NCBI GenBank assembly: GCA_965247695.1
Contig: OZ252037.1
Coordinates: 4,960,001 to 5,024,000, forward strand
Source: Flavisolibacter sp965247695
Lineage (GTDB): Bacteria; Bacteroidota; Bacteroidia; Chitinophagales; Chitinophagaceae
Direction of reading: 5' to 3'
DNA: 64,000 nt
The position numbers and the translations under genes were made by a program. How positions within the stretch are numbered: position 1 is the first letter of the stretch; every line of letters starts with the position of its first letter. This document shows, piece by piece, positions 7,868 to 16,437 of this stretch. A model generated the notes under the pieces. It saw only the letters and a list, made by a program, of their open reading frames with translations. It ran no database searches and was not told the origin of the DNA.

Positions 7868-10006
7868 ATGAAACCTGATAACGTAAAGGCGCTGCAACAG
7901 TCCACAACCGACTTGCTAAAAAAAACGAAAGACCAAAAGATAACCATAAGTGATATTGAAATTTTGCGAGCCGTGCTGCGCTTTCACGAACACCGCTATT
8001 ACGTGCAAAGCGATCCGCTGATTTCGGATTTTGAATACGATAGTTTGTACAAGGGCCTTGAGACCTTGGAGAGCGAAGCGCCGGACCTGATTGTGCCCGA
8101 TTCGCCCACGCAGAGGGTGGGCAAAGGATTGACGAAAGACTTTCCAAACGTGTTGCATTTGGTGCCGATGCTGTCGCTGGATAACTCTTACAACAGCGAT
8201 GACCTTTTGGACTTTGACCGCAAGGCAAGAGAACTAACCGGCACGACTGAAATTGAATATTGCGTGGAGCCTAAGTTTGACGGCGCCTCCATCTCGCTTA
8301 TTTATGAAGGTGATCATTTGGAACGCGGCGCCACCCGCGGCGATGGCGTCAGAGGCGACGACATCACACCGAACATTAAACAAATACGAACCATTCCGCT
8401 GTCGGCAAAATTTTCATCCTACGGTTTGCAAACGGTAGAGATACGCGGCGAGGTATTGATCAACAAGAACAACTTTAAAAAATTTAATGAAGGATTGGCC
8501 GAAGCAGGTTCGGCGCCGCTGGCCAATCCGCGCAACGCGGCGGCGGGTACCTTGCGTATTAAAGATCCGTTAGAAGTAAAACGCCGCAACTTGGAGGCTT
8601 TTGTTTACCACGTGAGTTATTATACCACCAAAGACGGCGTAGAAATTTCCGACATGGAAAAAGACGAAGCGGCCTTGGTGAAGAAAGATTTGGCCACGCA
8701 TTCCGGTACGCTGGACATGCTTTGGAACCTGGGCTTTCGCAGTCCGGCAAAAGAAAAGAAAGTCTTCAAAGGCATACAGGCAGTGATAGATTATTGCAAC
8801 GATTTTGAAGAAGGCCGCGATGACTTGCCCTATGAAATAGACGGCATGGTGATTAAGGTAAACGACTTTGAACTGCAAGACAAGATGGGCATGACCACGC
8901 ACCATCCACGATGGGCAATGGCTTACAAGTTCAAAGCAAGACAAGCCACCAGCAAGCTTCTTCGCATCGAATACCAGGTGGGACGAACCGGTAACATCGG
9001 GCCCGTTGCCAAGATAGAACCCGTACACATCGGCGGCGTAACCGTTGGTTCGGTTTCTCTTTTTAATGAAGACATCATTCGCGAAAAAGACATCCGCATC
9101 GGCGATACGGTGTTGGTGGAAAGGGCCGGTGATGTGATTCCGTACATCGTAAAAGCGTTAACCGAATTAAGAACCGGCGATGAACAGCCAATCCAATTTC
9201 CGGAGTGCTGTCCTTCGTGCGGCGACAAGATTGTCCGCATTGCAGAAGAAGCCGCATGGCGTTGCGTGAACATTGGTTGCCCGGCGCAGGTGTTGGAAAG
9301 ATTAATGCATTTTGCGTCGAAAGACGCGATGGACATTCGCGGCCTGGGAGAGGCAAACATTAAAAAGTTTTATGAACTCGGTTTGCTGAAATCCATCCCG
9401 GAGGTTTATACTTTGAACTATGAAGCCATCAGCAAGCTGGAAGGTTTCGGCGCTAAGTCAATCACCAATCTGCAGGTATCCATCACCAAATCGAAGGAGC
9501 AACCACTTTACCGGATCATTTATGCACTGGGCATCCGCTTTGTGGGCGAAACCATGGCAAAGATCTTTGCCAACGCCGTTAACCATCTGCTCGACCTAAA
9601 AGATTTTGACGAAGAAAAGTTGAAGACACTCGAAGATGTAGGCCCGAAAGTGGCCGGCAGCGTGGTGCAGTTTTTTGCCAACGAAGACAACGTTAAAATG
9701 ATTGAAAAATTGGAAGCGCTGGGCCTTCGATTGATGAACGAAAAGAAGGAAAGCAGCGGCGACGGAACTTTGAATGGACAAACCTTTTTGTTCACCGGCA
9801 CCATGAATAAATTAAAGCGAAGCGAAGCAGAAGAGTTGGTGGAAAAGAACGGCGGCACCATTGTTTCGGGTGTGAGCAGTAAGCTTAATTATTTGGTGGT
9901 TGGTGATGATGCGGGCAGTAAGTTGGAGAAAGCAAAGAAGATCGCGAACATCCGAATAGTGAGTGAAGATCAGTTTTTGGAGATGGTAAATGAGGCTTCG
10001 GTTTAA
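7868..10006 (+). CDS. ligA: NAD-dependent DNA ligase LigA
   Basis: Seals nicks in DNA during replication and repair, using NAD+ to adenylate an active-site lysine. The 712-aa product has the full domain series: Ia (about 25-85, HRYYVQSDPLISDFEYD), adenylation domain with CVEPKFDGAS (Lys136 is the AMP acceptor in KFDG), OB fold, four-cysteine zinc finger (CPSC...RCVNIGC, about 435-465), helix-hairpin-helix region (about 485-600) and C-terminal BRCT domain (about 635-712, FTGTMNKLKR). The length is slightly above the usual 670 aa. The start ATG at 7868 gives a complete domain Ia. The gene is monocistronic by appearance, with repeats upstream. Confidence 0.98.
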   Translation: MKPDNVKALQQSTTDLLKKTKDQKITISDIEILRAVLRFHEHRYYVQSDPLISDFEYDSLYKGLETLESEAPDLIVPDSPTQRVGKGLTKDFPNVLHLVPMLSLDNSYNSDDLLDFDRKARELTGTTEIEYCVEPKFDGASISLIYEGDHLERGATRGDGVRGDDITPNIKQIRTIPLSAKFSSYGLQTVEIRGEVLINKNNFKKFNEGLAEAGSAPLANPRNAAAGTLRIKDPLEVKRRNLEAFVYHVSYYTTKDGVEISDMEKDEAALVKKDLATHSGTLDMLWNLGFRSPAKEKKVFKGIQAVIDYCNDFEEGRDDLPYEIDGMVIKVNDFELQDKMGMTTHHPRWAMAYKFKARQATSKLLRIEYQVGRTGNIGPVAKIEPVHIGGVTVGSVSLFNEDIIREKDIRIGDTVLVERAGDVIPYIVKALTELRTGDEQPIQFPECCPSCGDKIVRIAEEAAWRCVNIGCPAQVLERLMHFASKDAMDIRGLGEANIKKFYELGLLKSIPEVYTLNYEAISKLEGFGAKSITNLQVSITKSKEQPLYRIIYALGIRFVGETMAKIFANAVNHLLDLKDFDEEKLKTLEDVGPKVAGSVVQFFANEDNVKMIEKLEALGLRLMNEKKESSGDGTLNGQTFLFTGTMNKLKRSEAEELVEKNGGTIVSGVSSKLNYLVVGDDAGSKLEKAKKIANIRIVSEDQFLEMVNEASV

Positions 10007-10129
10007 CCGCGGAGAACGGGAGAAGCAGAGGCTTTCGCGGAGATTTAGTTTATTAGCAACAGTGGAACCTTTCCCTTTTTGTTAGGGCATTTTCTGCTTA
10101 GCTTTATCTTTACACTGAAATTTAGCATC

Positions 10130-10294
10130 ATGGGCAAGATCAAATTAATAACGGTTGAACGAGGCAGCAAGCTTAACCGCGAAGAGGTTCAAAAAGCGCT
10201 TGCAGAAGTTTTTAAAAACAGCGACACGAGGTTTGTGGTACACCCAATTCCTAAACCAATGGCAAAAAAAAGTAGCCGAAAAAAGGCTGCTTAA
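10130..10294 (+). CDS. Small basic protein paired with the downstream deoxyribosyltransferase-like protein
   Basis: A 54-aa protein (MGKIKLITVERGSKLNREEV...) with a helical middle (REEVQKALAEVFK) and a lysine/arginine-rich C-terminus (PMAKKSSRKKAA). Upstream in-frame codons exist, but the ATG at 10130 starts the compact conserved-looking part. It ends 6 nt before the ATG of the next gene, so the two are surely co-transcribed. A TATCTTTA box near 10107 could be the -7 element. I do not recognise the family; the basic tail could contact nucleic acid or the partner protein. It could be an antitoxin-like or accessory subunit, but nothing in the sequence proves this. Confidence 0.65.
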   Translation: MGKIKLITVERGSKLNREEVQKALAEVFKNSDTRFVVHPIPKPMAKKSSRKKAA

Positions 10295-10300
10295 CTGCCT

Positions 10301-10921
10301 ATGGATATTTCCCGCCTGGAATACGATAACGCTGTTTTCATCAACTGCCCGTTTGATGAAGAATACACACCGCTCTTTCACGCGATTATTTTTACCGTAT
10401 ATCGTTGCGGTTTTTTGCCTGTAAGTGCTTTGGGCGAAGACAATGCACTGGAGAATCGTTTATCCAAAATTCAAAAGTGTATCGCTGCCTGTCGTTACTG
10501 TGTACACGACCTGTCACGTATAGAGATAAACTCGACCCGCCTTCCCCGTTTCAACATGCCTTTCGAATTGGGACTTTTCTTTGGTGCCAAGTATTTTGGA
10601 AACAAAAAGCAAGTAAATAAGAACGCAATCATCTTCGACCGGGACCCTTTTCGATACCAGCAATTCATTTCCGACCTGAATGGAGTGGATATTAAGGCCC
10701 ATCAAAACAACACCAACAATGTTATTCAGAAAATAAGGGACTGGCTTTCTATTTCCTCCCGCCGAATGACCATTCCAGGCCACACACTTATCCAAAAAGA
10801 ATTCGATTCTTTATTGAAGATATTGCCGCAGACGTCAGCCAGTCTCGGTCTGTCCGTAGAGGGAATGTCGTTCAATGACTTTTGCTTGATTGCCGAGGAA
10901 ACGGTTCGCGGGATCGCTTAA
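10301..10921 (+). CDS. Nucleoside deoxyribosyltransferase/TIR-like (DRHyd-type) protein
   Basis: A 206-aa soluble protein. The N-terminal ~150 residues look like a Rossmann-like nucleotide hydrolase of the nucleoside 2-deoxyribosyltransferase kind: NAVFINCPFDEEY at the first strand and loop, LSKIQKCIAACRYCVHDLSR in the middle, and FNMPFELGLFFGA, where Glu89 takes the place of the catalytic Glu of deoxyribosyltransferases. A C-terminal helical region follows (FDSLLKIL...FNDFCLIAEE). Proteins opening with V-F-x-N-C-P-F-D are, to my knowledge, a widespread uncharacterised family scattered across bacteria. It is the second gene of a two-gene unit with the 54-aa basic protein, and stands alone between ligA and an alcohol dehydrogenase, as an acquired module would. 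Function is inferred only from fold: possible base or NAD/nucleotide hydrolysis. Confidence 0.72.
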   Translation: MDISRLEYDNAVFINCPFDEEYTPLFHAIIFTVYRCGFLPVSALGEDNALENRLSKIQKCIAACRYCVHDLSRIEINSTRLPRFNMPFELGLFFGAKYFGNKKQVNKNAIIFDRDPFRYQQFISDLNGVDIKAHQNNTNNVIQKIRDWLSISSRRMTIPGHTLIQKEFDSLLKILPQTSASLGLSVEGMSFNDFCLIAEETVRGIA

Positions 10922-11223
10922 TTTACCTCCGGGGTTTATTACGGAAGGGTAAAAACACGAGACAATTTTTTATGCCCCTCGTTACCGCCATTCGTGCATT
11001 GTGCAAGTTTTATCCCCGCAGTTGCAGAAAGATTTACTCAACTTATTAGAGCAGATGAGCATTGATACAATCCATTCATTGTTTCCTGTATCGTCTGTCA
11101 AGTCTAATACCTCTCTTCTAAATGCAAGTGGCTGTTTTTGAATATTCATTAAACAAAATAAATACGGCCGTGCCCTCTTCAAGCGGTGGCATTATAATTC
11201 TATGCAATAAAAAAACTCAACGC
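10922..11223. other. Intergenic region with no clear feature
   Basis: 302 bp between the deoxyribosyltransferase-like gene and the alcohol dehydrogenase. A TATAAT sequence lies about 30 nt upstream of the dehydrogenase ATG, but no matching upstream element was found. No supported ORF. Confidence 0.4.
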
Positions 11224-12336
11224 ATGGAAACTGCAACGGCAAAAGCAAAGAACAAAACCACGCCCGCATTTACGGTAAAAGGCTACGGTGCTTCCGGTGA
11301 CCTCATCGGCGGCAAAACCCTAAAGCCGATGGAGATTGAACGCAACAAGCCCAAAGCAAACGAAGTCCTGATTGAAGTGCTTTATTGCGGTGTTTGTCAC
11401 TCTGATATTCACCAGGTAACCAACGACTGGAAGAACACCATTTATCCCTGTGTTCCGGGCCACGAAATTGTGGGCCGTGTAACCGAAGCCGGAAGCGGCG
11501 TTACGAAGTTTAAAACAGGCGATGTAGTGGGCGTAGGTTGCATGATTGACTCCTGTAAAAGCTGCCAATCTTGCCGTGATGGAGAAGAACAATTTTGCCT
11601 TGGCGAACACGGGCCCACCATGACTTACAATGGTTACTTTAAACCGGACGGATCGGGCTTCAACACCTTTGGCGGTTACTCTACGCATGTGGTGGTGCGG
11701 GAAGACTTTGTATTAAACATCCCCGATGCCTTGGACATCAAAAGCGCCGCGCCAATCTTGTGCGCCGGCGTTACCACGTACTCACCGCTGAAGCATTGGA
11801 ACGTAAAAGCAGGTGATAAGGTTGGCATTATTGGCATCGGCGGTTTGGGCCACATGGCGGTGATGATTGCAAAAGCGATGGGCGCCAGCGTTACGGCCAT
11901 TACCACCAAGGAAGAAAAACGATCCATAGCCCTTGAACTTGGCGCTGATGATGTGCTTATTTCAGACGATGAAGCCGCCATGAAGGCGCAGGAGATAAGC
12001 TTTGATTTTCTGTTGTGCACCATCCCCGATCCGTTTGACATAAACCCCTATGTATGCCTGCTTAAACCCAGAGCGAGCCTTGTAACCGTTGGCCTGCTGG
12101 CGCCCTACAAAGCGCCGTTGAACAACATGGAAGTAGCCAAGTTTGCCCGCAGCGTTGGCGGTTCGCTCATTGGCGGCATAGCCGAAACACAAGAAGTGCT
12201 GGACTTCTGTGCGGAACATAAGATTGCACCGCTGGTGGAGATGATAACTATTCAAGGAATTAATGAGGCCTTTGAAAAAATAGTGGATGAAGACGTACGG
12301 TTCCGGTATGTGATAGACATGCAGTCGCTAAAGTAA
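11224..12336 (+). CDS. Zinc-dependent alcohol/aldehyde dehydrogenase (CAD/YahK type)
   Basis: NAD(P)H-dependent oxidoreductase for alcohols and aldehydes, 370 aa. It belongs to the cinnamyl-alcohol-dehydrogenase branch of the MDR superfamily. Catalytic zinc ligands are in LYCGVCHSDIHQ (Cys) and CVPGHEIVG (His-Glu). Structural zinc ligands are the four cysteines of DSCKSCQSCRDGEEQFC. The nucleotide-binding motif is GIGGLGHMAVMIAKAMG. The ATG at 11224 is chosen over an upstream in-frame codon at 11122 because homology begins only at TVKGYGASG. It is followed by a strong hairpin terminator, so the gene is probably a single transcription unit. In vivo substrate unknown. Confidence 0.93.
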   Translation: METATAKAKNKTTPAFTVKGYGASGDLIGGKTLKPMEIERNKPKANEVLIEVLYCGVCHSDIHQVTNDWKNTIYPCVPGHEIVGRVTEAGSGVTKFKTGDVVGVGCMIDSCKSCQSCRDGEEQFCLGEHGPTMTYNGYFKPDGSGFNTFGGYSTHVVVREDFVLNIPDALDIKSAAPILCAGVTTYSPLKHWNVKAGDKVGIIGIGGLGHMAVMIAKAMGASVTAITTKEEKRSIALELGADDVLISDDEAAMKAQEISFDFLLCTIPDPFDINPYVCLLKPRASLVTVGLLAPYKAPLNNMEVAKFARSVGGSLIGGIAETQEVLDFCAEHKIAPLVEMITIQGINEAFEKIVDEDVRFRYVIDMQSLK

Positions 12337-12442
12337 GATGATGCTGCAGGCATTCTTTTCGTAGTGAGGATTGGATGAAGAGGTGGACAAACGAAGGAAA
12401 AAATGATTTGCTTTAGCGCTTGGCTTTATTGGTTATAATTTT

Positions 12443-12469
12443 CGGCGGCGCGGTTTGCGCCGCCGTTTT
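12443..12469 (+). terminator. Rho-independent terminator after the alcohol dehydrogenase
   Basis: A perfect 9-bp GC stem (CGGCGGCGC / GCGCCGCCG) with a 5-nt loop is followed by TTTT. It lies about 105 nt downstream of the dehydrogenase stop and before the next gene on the same strand. Confidence 0.75.
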
Positions 12470-12504
12470 CATGGCTTTCATTACTACCGGAAACTCATAT
12501 CCCA

Positions 12505-13290
12505 ATGAACAAAACAAGCCATCTTACCATAACCGTGTTTTTAGTTTTAACCGGCTGCATGGCAAGCAAGCATACGGTTAATAACAAGATGGAAAAACTG
12601 TTTTATGCAATTTCTTTAGACACGTCAACGCTTTTTGACAAAGCAAGAAACCGAAAGATTCCCGTTGCTGTATTTAAGCCCAAGCCATACCACAACAATC
12701 ATCTTCAACCGCTTGTCATTTTTAGCCACGGATATGGGCAGAATAAAGGAGGCGATTATTTAGCCTATTCTTATTTGACGAATTTTCTTGCTTCCAAAGG
12801 CTACTTTGTTGTCAGCATTCAGCACGAACTTTTCACCGACAGTTTGATACCGTCAATAGGAACGCCCCAAATCGTCAGGCGCCCATTTTGGGAAAAGGGA
12901 GCCGATAATATTTTGTTCGTCATTAACGAGTTTAAAAAAACAAACCCACAATTAGATTTTAATCACGTTACGGTGATCGGACATTCAAACGGAGGAGACA
13001 TGACCGCTTTGTTTCCGCAAAAATTTCCAGGTGTCGCCACCAAAATCATTACGTTGGACAACAGACGCATGGCTTTACCAAGAAGCATAAGCACAAAGGT
13101 TTACTCCCTGCGCTCAAGTGACCAGATCGCCGACGATGGTGTGTTGCCAACTGAAGACGAACAAAAGACATTTGCAATAACGATTGTAAAACTTTTACAC
13201 ACGAAGCACAACGAAATGGATGACCATGCAAACGCTGAACAGCGAAAAGAAATCAATAAATACGTTATAAAATTTATAGCGGATGATTGA
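12505..13290 (+). CDS. Alpha/beta-hydrolase lipoprotein
   Basis: A 261-aa hydrolase. The N-terminus (MNKTSHLTITVFLVLTGCMAS) is a lipoprotein signal peptide with lipobox LTGC, so the protein is likely membrane-anchored in the periplasm or on the surface. The alpha/beta-hydrolase signature is VIGHSNGGD, with Ser in the nucleophile elbow. The oxyanion-region motif VIFSHGYGQNKGGDYLAYSY and the late DDHAN (possible catalytic His) are present. The arrangement resembles chlorophyllase and platelet-activating-factor acetylhydrolase-like esterases. It faces a convergent lipoprotein gene downstream. Substrate unknown. Confidence 0.85.
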   Translation: MNKTSHLTITVFLVLTGCMASKHTVNNKMEKLFYAISLDTSTLFDKARNRKIPVAVFKPKPYHNNHLQPLVIFSHGYGQNKGGDYLAYSYLTNFLASKGYFVVSIQHELFTDSLIPSIGTPQIVRRPFWEKGADNILFVINEFKKTNPQLDFNHVTVIGHSNGGDMTALFPQKFPGVATKIITLDNRRMALPRSISTKVYSLRSSDQIADDGVLPTEDEQKTFAITIVKLLHTKHNEMDDHANAEQRKEINKYVIKFIADD

Positions 13291-13464
13291 CAACCTGCGC
13301 AACAAACAGCCATCCTCAAATTCAGAAGCAGCTTGTTACAGAAGTAAAAGATCGTTGCAATTGCCTGTAAACACGCAAAGCTTTGCTCGCTGTTGTAAAA
13401 TTTTAGATGCCGGTTAGCATAGATAGCAGGATAAAGTTCCGTAGGATCGCAAAAGAAATGTCTC

Positions 13465-14607
13465 TCATAACTTCACCCGATACACCGTATAAGGCGATGT
13501 CCGCTTGTTCACCCCATTGTTGTACTCTGGCTGCATTTGTATTTGCGAACAGGACACATACAAATAACCATCGGCTATGGCGTAGCTGTCCGGCCAAATG
13601 AGGCGCTTGTCTTCAACCAGCGTGGTCATCTTTAAATCGGGACTGATTTTAAGGAGGCGATAGTTTTGTATGTCGCCGATATATAGATTGCCGCTTTTAT
13701 CGAAAATCATTCCATCAGTGGACGCAAAATGGCCCAGGTCTTCCACCTTGCCACCAAGTGCCGTATCGCTCATGTTCCAATCATACAGGTATTCGGTTTT
13801 GATGCGGTAAAGCTTATCGTCGGTTAAAGGTTTGTAATAAAGCCAGTCGCCGTCGGGCGTTAACGCAATGCCGTCGGAATTAAACTTGGCCAGCTTGCCA
13901 TCTTTCATCAACTCGCGTCCGTCAATGATGAATTTGTAAGCCGGATCGGATTTGGTGGACGGATGCCCACTCAACACCCGCCGCATTTTTCCCGATCCTA
14001 AATCCACTACAACGATGCCGCCGCCTTTTGATTCGGTGAGGTAAGCATAGCTCCGCTTGGTATCTATCCGCACATCATTTATGTACGCCGTATCGGGCAA
14101 GATGCCCATAAAGGAATACGTACGTTCGGGGCCGTTGGCAGTCTTGTTCATCTTTACCAGTTTGGCCCCGCTGCCCTGGATTGTTTTCAATTTCGGCGCC
14201 GATGGATCAAGTATCCACAGTTCGCCTTTGTCGTCAAAAAAAGACGACTGCACGCAAACCCATTTGGCCTTGCCCGGCTGGCCCGGCATCCAATTGTTCA
14301 TCGTGCTATCAGGGTAAGGTGTAGCCGTTGCCGCCGTTGGGCCGTTAGCTACAGTTACTGCATACTTATAAACCTCGCTCCATCGCGGATAGTTTATCAG
14401 TAATCGTCCGCCTTCTTCTTTTGAGATGCCCGTGATTTGATAGGTGCTGTCGGAAAAGACCAGCTCGAGGCTTGCCTTGGCTGCTGTTGTGTCGCCGGGT
14501 TTGGTGGTTGTACTGTCGCCTTTACCGGTAGTTGTTGTTGTGTTGTTACAAGCAATTGCCGTTGCAAGAAGCGATAATATAATGAGTGCCGTTTCTATCC
14601 TTTTCAT
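13465..14607 (-). CDS. Major royal jelly (yellow)-family beta-propeller lipoprotein
   Basis: A 380-aa predicted lipoprotein. The ATG at 14607 gives the signal peptide MKRIETALIILSLLATAIAC with the lipidated Cys at residue 20; upstream in-frame codons would only add an implausible leader. A Thr-rich linker (NNTTTTTGKGDSTTTK) is followed by a six-bladed propeller of the major royal jelly protein/yellow family. Typical signatures are NDVRIDTKRSYAYLTES, a HPSTKS segment, and DGIALTPDGDWLYYKPLT. Bacterial members are uncharacterised, although some relatives act as lactonases or bind small molecules. Cell-envelope location follows from the lipobox. Confidence 0.88.
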   Translation of the reverse strand: MKRIETALIILSLLATAIACNNTTTTTGKGDSTTTKPGDTTAAKASLELVFSDSTYQITGISKEEGGRLLINYPRWSEVYKYAVTVANGPTAATATPYPDSTMNNWMPGQPGKAKWVCVQSSFFDDKGELWILDPSAPKLKTIQGSGAKLVKMNKTANGPERTYSFMGILPDTAYINDVRIDTKRSYAYLTESKGGGIVVVDLGSGKMRRVLSGHPSTKSDPAYKFIIDGRELMKDGKLAKFNSDGIALTPDGDWLYYKPLTDDKLYRIKTEYLYDWNMSDTALGGKVEDLGHFASTDGMIFDKSGNLYIGDIQNYRLLKISPDLKMTTLVEDKRLIWPDSYAIADGYLYVSCSQIQMQPEYNNGVNKRTSPYTVYRVKL

Positions 14608-14832
14608 GTTTTGCTGCTTTAAAAATGCAAGCCCTTGCTCTTTATTCATTGAGCGCGGAAACCAATGCCTGGTTTTGCAAGGCGTAGATGCAAAAGCAAT
14701 AACCCGCTTTTTCAGCAAGCAATGCATGGGCGGAAAGGAGCAAATTTGCGTATCGGAAATGTAGAAGGAAACGCCACGAACCAGGCAACCGATAACGACT
14801 GATTATTGAAGAAATTGCCGTCGGCCGCTGCG

Positions 14833-15936
14833 CTAACTGTTCGTCTCTTTTTGCAGTTGATGTTTTTTGAAAATGTTTAGCAGGGCATCAACTTTCTCCC
14901 GCTGGCTGTAGTCGTTATTGAAAACGCTTCCTACCTCGTTCTTCAACTCATCTCCGCCTTCTTTTGATAAAAAAAATTCAACCGCATTGATGCTATCGGC
15001 CAGTTGTTTATCAAATGAATTCGAGCCGTTTTCTGTTGCAGTCGTTGGTAGTGCTTCTTTATTTAACCCGTTCAGGACAACAACATCCGGCAACGGTTCA
15101 TCATGCGCCACTGCTTTCATTTGCGCGGCCAGATCTTCCAACACAAGGATGATGTTTTCCGCGCTTGCCGCTCTTGCTTTGTTCAGGTCATCGTATAAAT
15201 AATCCTTGCGTTGCAAGACAAAATTTCTACCCAAATACAAGCGCTTCACGTCTTCGTTTTCCGCCAGTTCTTCGGCCGTGCCGTGTTGAAAAATCTTTCC
15301 TTCAATCAGCAGGTAAGCCCGGTCGCAGATGGACAGCGTTTCCGTTACATTATGGTCGGTAATGAGGATGCCGATGTTCTTAAATTTCAGCTTGGCCACA
15401 ATGGCTTGGATGTCTTCCACGGCAATGGGATCAATGCCGGCAAAGGGTTCATCCAGCAAAATAAACTTGGGGTCGACGGCCAAGGCTCTTGCTATCTCTG
15501 TGCGCCTTCTTTCGCCGCCGCTCAACACATCGCCGGGGCTTTTACGAACGTGGTGCAGCCGGAACTCATTCAGCAAGCTTTCGAGCTTTGCTTTTTGTTC
15601 TTTACGCGAAAGCCTGGTCATTTCCAGCACGGCACTGATGTTGTCTTCCACGCTTAATTTGCGAAACACGGATGCTTCCTGCGGCAGATAGCCGATGCCC
15701 AATTGAGCCCGTTTGTACATGGCCAGTTTGGTGATGTCTTCGTCATCTAAATACACCGTTCCGGCATCGGGTTTAATCAGGCCAACCACCATGTAAAACG
15801 TAGTGGTTTTGCCGGCGCCGTTGGGCCCGAGCAGCCCCACGATTTCGCCTTGCTTTACTTCCACCGAAGCGTGATCCACCACGGTGCGGGTGCCGTAGCG
15901 TTTCACCAATTCGGCTGTATGAATGCGAGTGCTCAT
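14833..15936 (-). CDS. lptB: LPS export ABC transporter ATPase LptB with C-terminal extension
   Basis: ATPase that powers extraction of lipopolysaccharide from the inner membrane by LptFG and its transfer across the Lpt bridge. The ATG at 15936 gives 367 aa starting MSTRIHTAELVKRYG. It has Walker A GPNGAGKTT, Q-loop YLPQEASVFRKL (the LptB-specific form), signature LSGGERRR, Walker B FILLDEPFAGIDP and switch His in LITDHNV. The canonical domain ends near residue 240 (RLYLGRNF). About 125 additional residues follow, with a coiled or helical acidic tail (ASAENIILVLEDL, DKQLADSINAVEFFLSKEGGDE). Most LptB proteins lack this tail. A promoter-like box lies 4 nt before the start, next to an inverted-repeat element. 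Confidence 0.95.
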   Translation of the reverse strand: MSTRIHTAELVKRYGTRTVVDHASVEVKQGEIVGLLGPNGAGKTTTFYMVVGLIKPDAGTVYLDDEDITKLAMYKRAQLGIGYLPQEASVFRKLSVEDNISAVLEMTRLSRKEQKAKLESLLNEFRLHHVRKSPGDVLSGGERRRTEIARALAVDPKFILLDEPFAGIDPIAVEDIQAIVAKLKFKNIGILITDHNVTETLSICDRAYLLIEGKIFQHGTAEELAENEDVKRLYLGRNFVLQRKDYLYDDLNKARAASAENIILVLEDLAAQMKAVAHDEPLPDVVVLNGLNKEALPTTATENGSNSFDKQLADSINAVEFFLSKEGGDELKNEVGSVFNNDYSQREKVDALLNIFKKHQLQKETNS

Positions 15937-15940
15937 GTGG

Positions 15941-15948
15941 CGAAAATA
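15941..15948 (-). promoter_or_regulatory. Putative -7 box for lptB, near-leaderless
   Basis: TATTTTCG on the minus strand matches the Bacteroidota -7 consensus TAnnTTTG except for one base and ends 4 nt before the lptB ATG. A -33 TTTG is not visible at the usual distance. If used, transcription would start at or next to the start codon. Confidence 0.4.
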
Positions 15949-15960
15949 GGATATTGGGTT

Positions 15961-16406
15961 ATTGAGATATTGGGATATTAAGAGATTGGAATGTTTCTTT
16001 AACTTGAAATCAACGTTTGTAAAAACCCAAATCAGCAAAATGGAAATTTATCAGTTGGCTTCCGACGTTGGAGAAGACGTTTGGGGAATAGTGGGAATAC
16101 TTTCCGAAAAGCAAGCCGGGAAAGCAATTCGTTGATGCAGCAGATTCCATCTCCTCAAATATCGCCGAAGGCTACAGCCGGTAGTTTTACAAAGACAGAA
16201 AAAATTTTTGTTACGATACGTGGATAATTGATGGAAACCAAGGCGTGGGCCTTAGAATCACTAAAACGTTCTTTGCTGAATCAAAGCCAATACGATTCGC
16301 TGTTTGAGAAATTGAAAGTGCTTCATTACAAACTAAACATTTACATTAAGAAGTTGAAAACCCACTTGCCCAATCACCCAATATCTTAATATCCCAATAT
16401 CTCAAT
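15961..16406. mobile_element. Inverted-repeat element enclosing a decayed four-helix-bundle gene
   Basis: A perfect 23-bp inverted repeat (15961-15983, ATTGAGATATTGGGATATTA + AGA, and its complement at 16384-16406) bounds a 446-bp segment. The segment contains the remains of a four-helix-bundle (S23/IVP-type) gene. It lies exactly between the divergent lptB and metF genes, just outside their -7 boxes. The overall plan matches the intact element at 60123-60733. Related ATATTGGG arms without a gene occur near 27770-27823. Confidence 0.7.
16039..16389 (+). pseudogene. Four-helix-bundle protein (S23/IVP family) pseudogene
   Basis: Translation begins MEIYQLASDVGEDVWGIVG and hits a stop (IR*) after about 31 codons. 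Shifting frame recovers VDAADSISSNIAEGYSR, the family's hallmark N-I-A-E-G-Y motif, followed by an in-frame stop and FYKDRKNFCYDTW. A second shift recovers METKAWALESLKRSLL and a C-terminus ending KTHLPNHPIS. At least two frameshifts and one stop are therefore present and the gene is dead. The family was first seen as the protein encoded in 23S rRNA intervening sequences. An intact member lies at 60243-60623. Confidence 0.85.
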
Positions 16407-16420
16407 ATCACTTCTCCCCG

Positions 16421-16428
16421 TAAGTTTG
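16421..16428 (+). promoter_or_regulatory. -7 box for metF (TAAGTTTG)
   Basis: A perfect match to the Bacteroidota -7 consensus TAnnTTTG ends 9 nt before the metF ATG, which implies a leader of only a few nucleotides. It lies just outside the right arm of the inverted-repeat element. Confidence 0.5.
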
Positions 16429-16437
16429 CAACCGATT

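Noticed and set aside
7591..7947. Minus-strand open frame of 118 codons between GH13 and ligA
   Set aside because: It overlaps the ligA start and consists mostly of the dispersed repeat; no coding pattern or homology, and the other repeat copies do not keep the frame.
16039..16389. Reading the four-helix-bundle sequence near metF as an intact small gene
   Set aside because: The family motifs lie in three different frames with internal stops, so it is a pseudogene.
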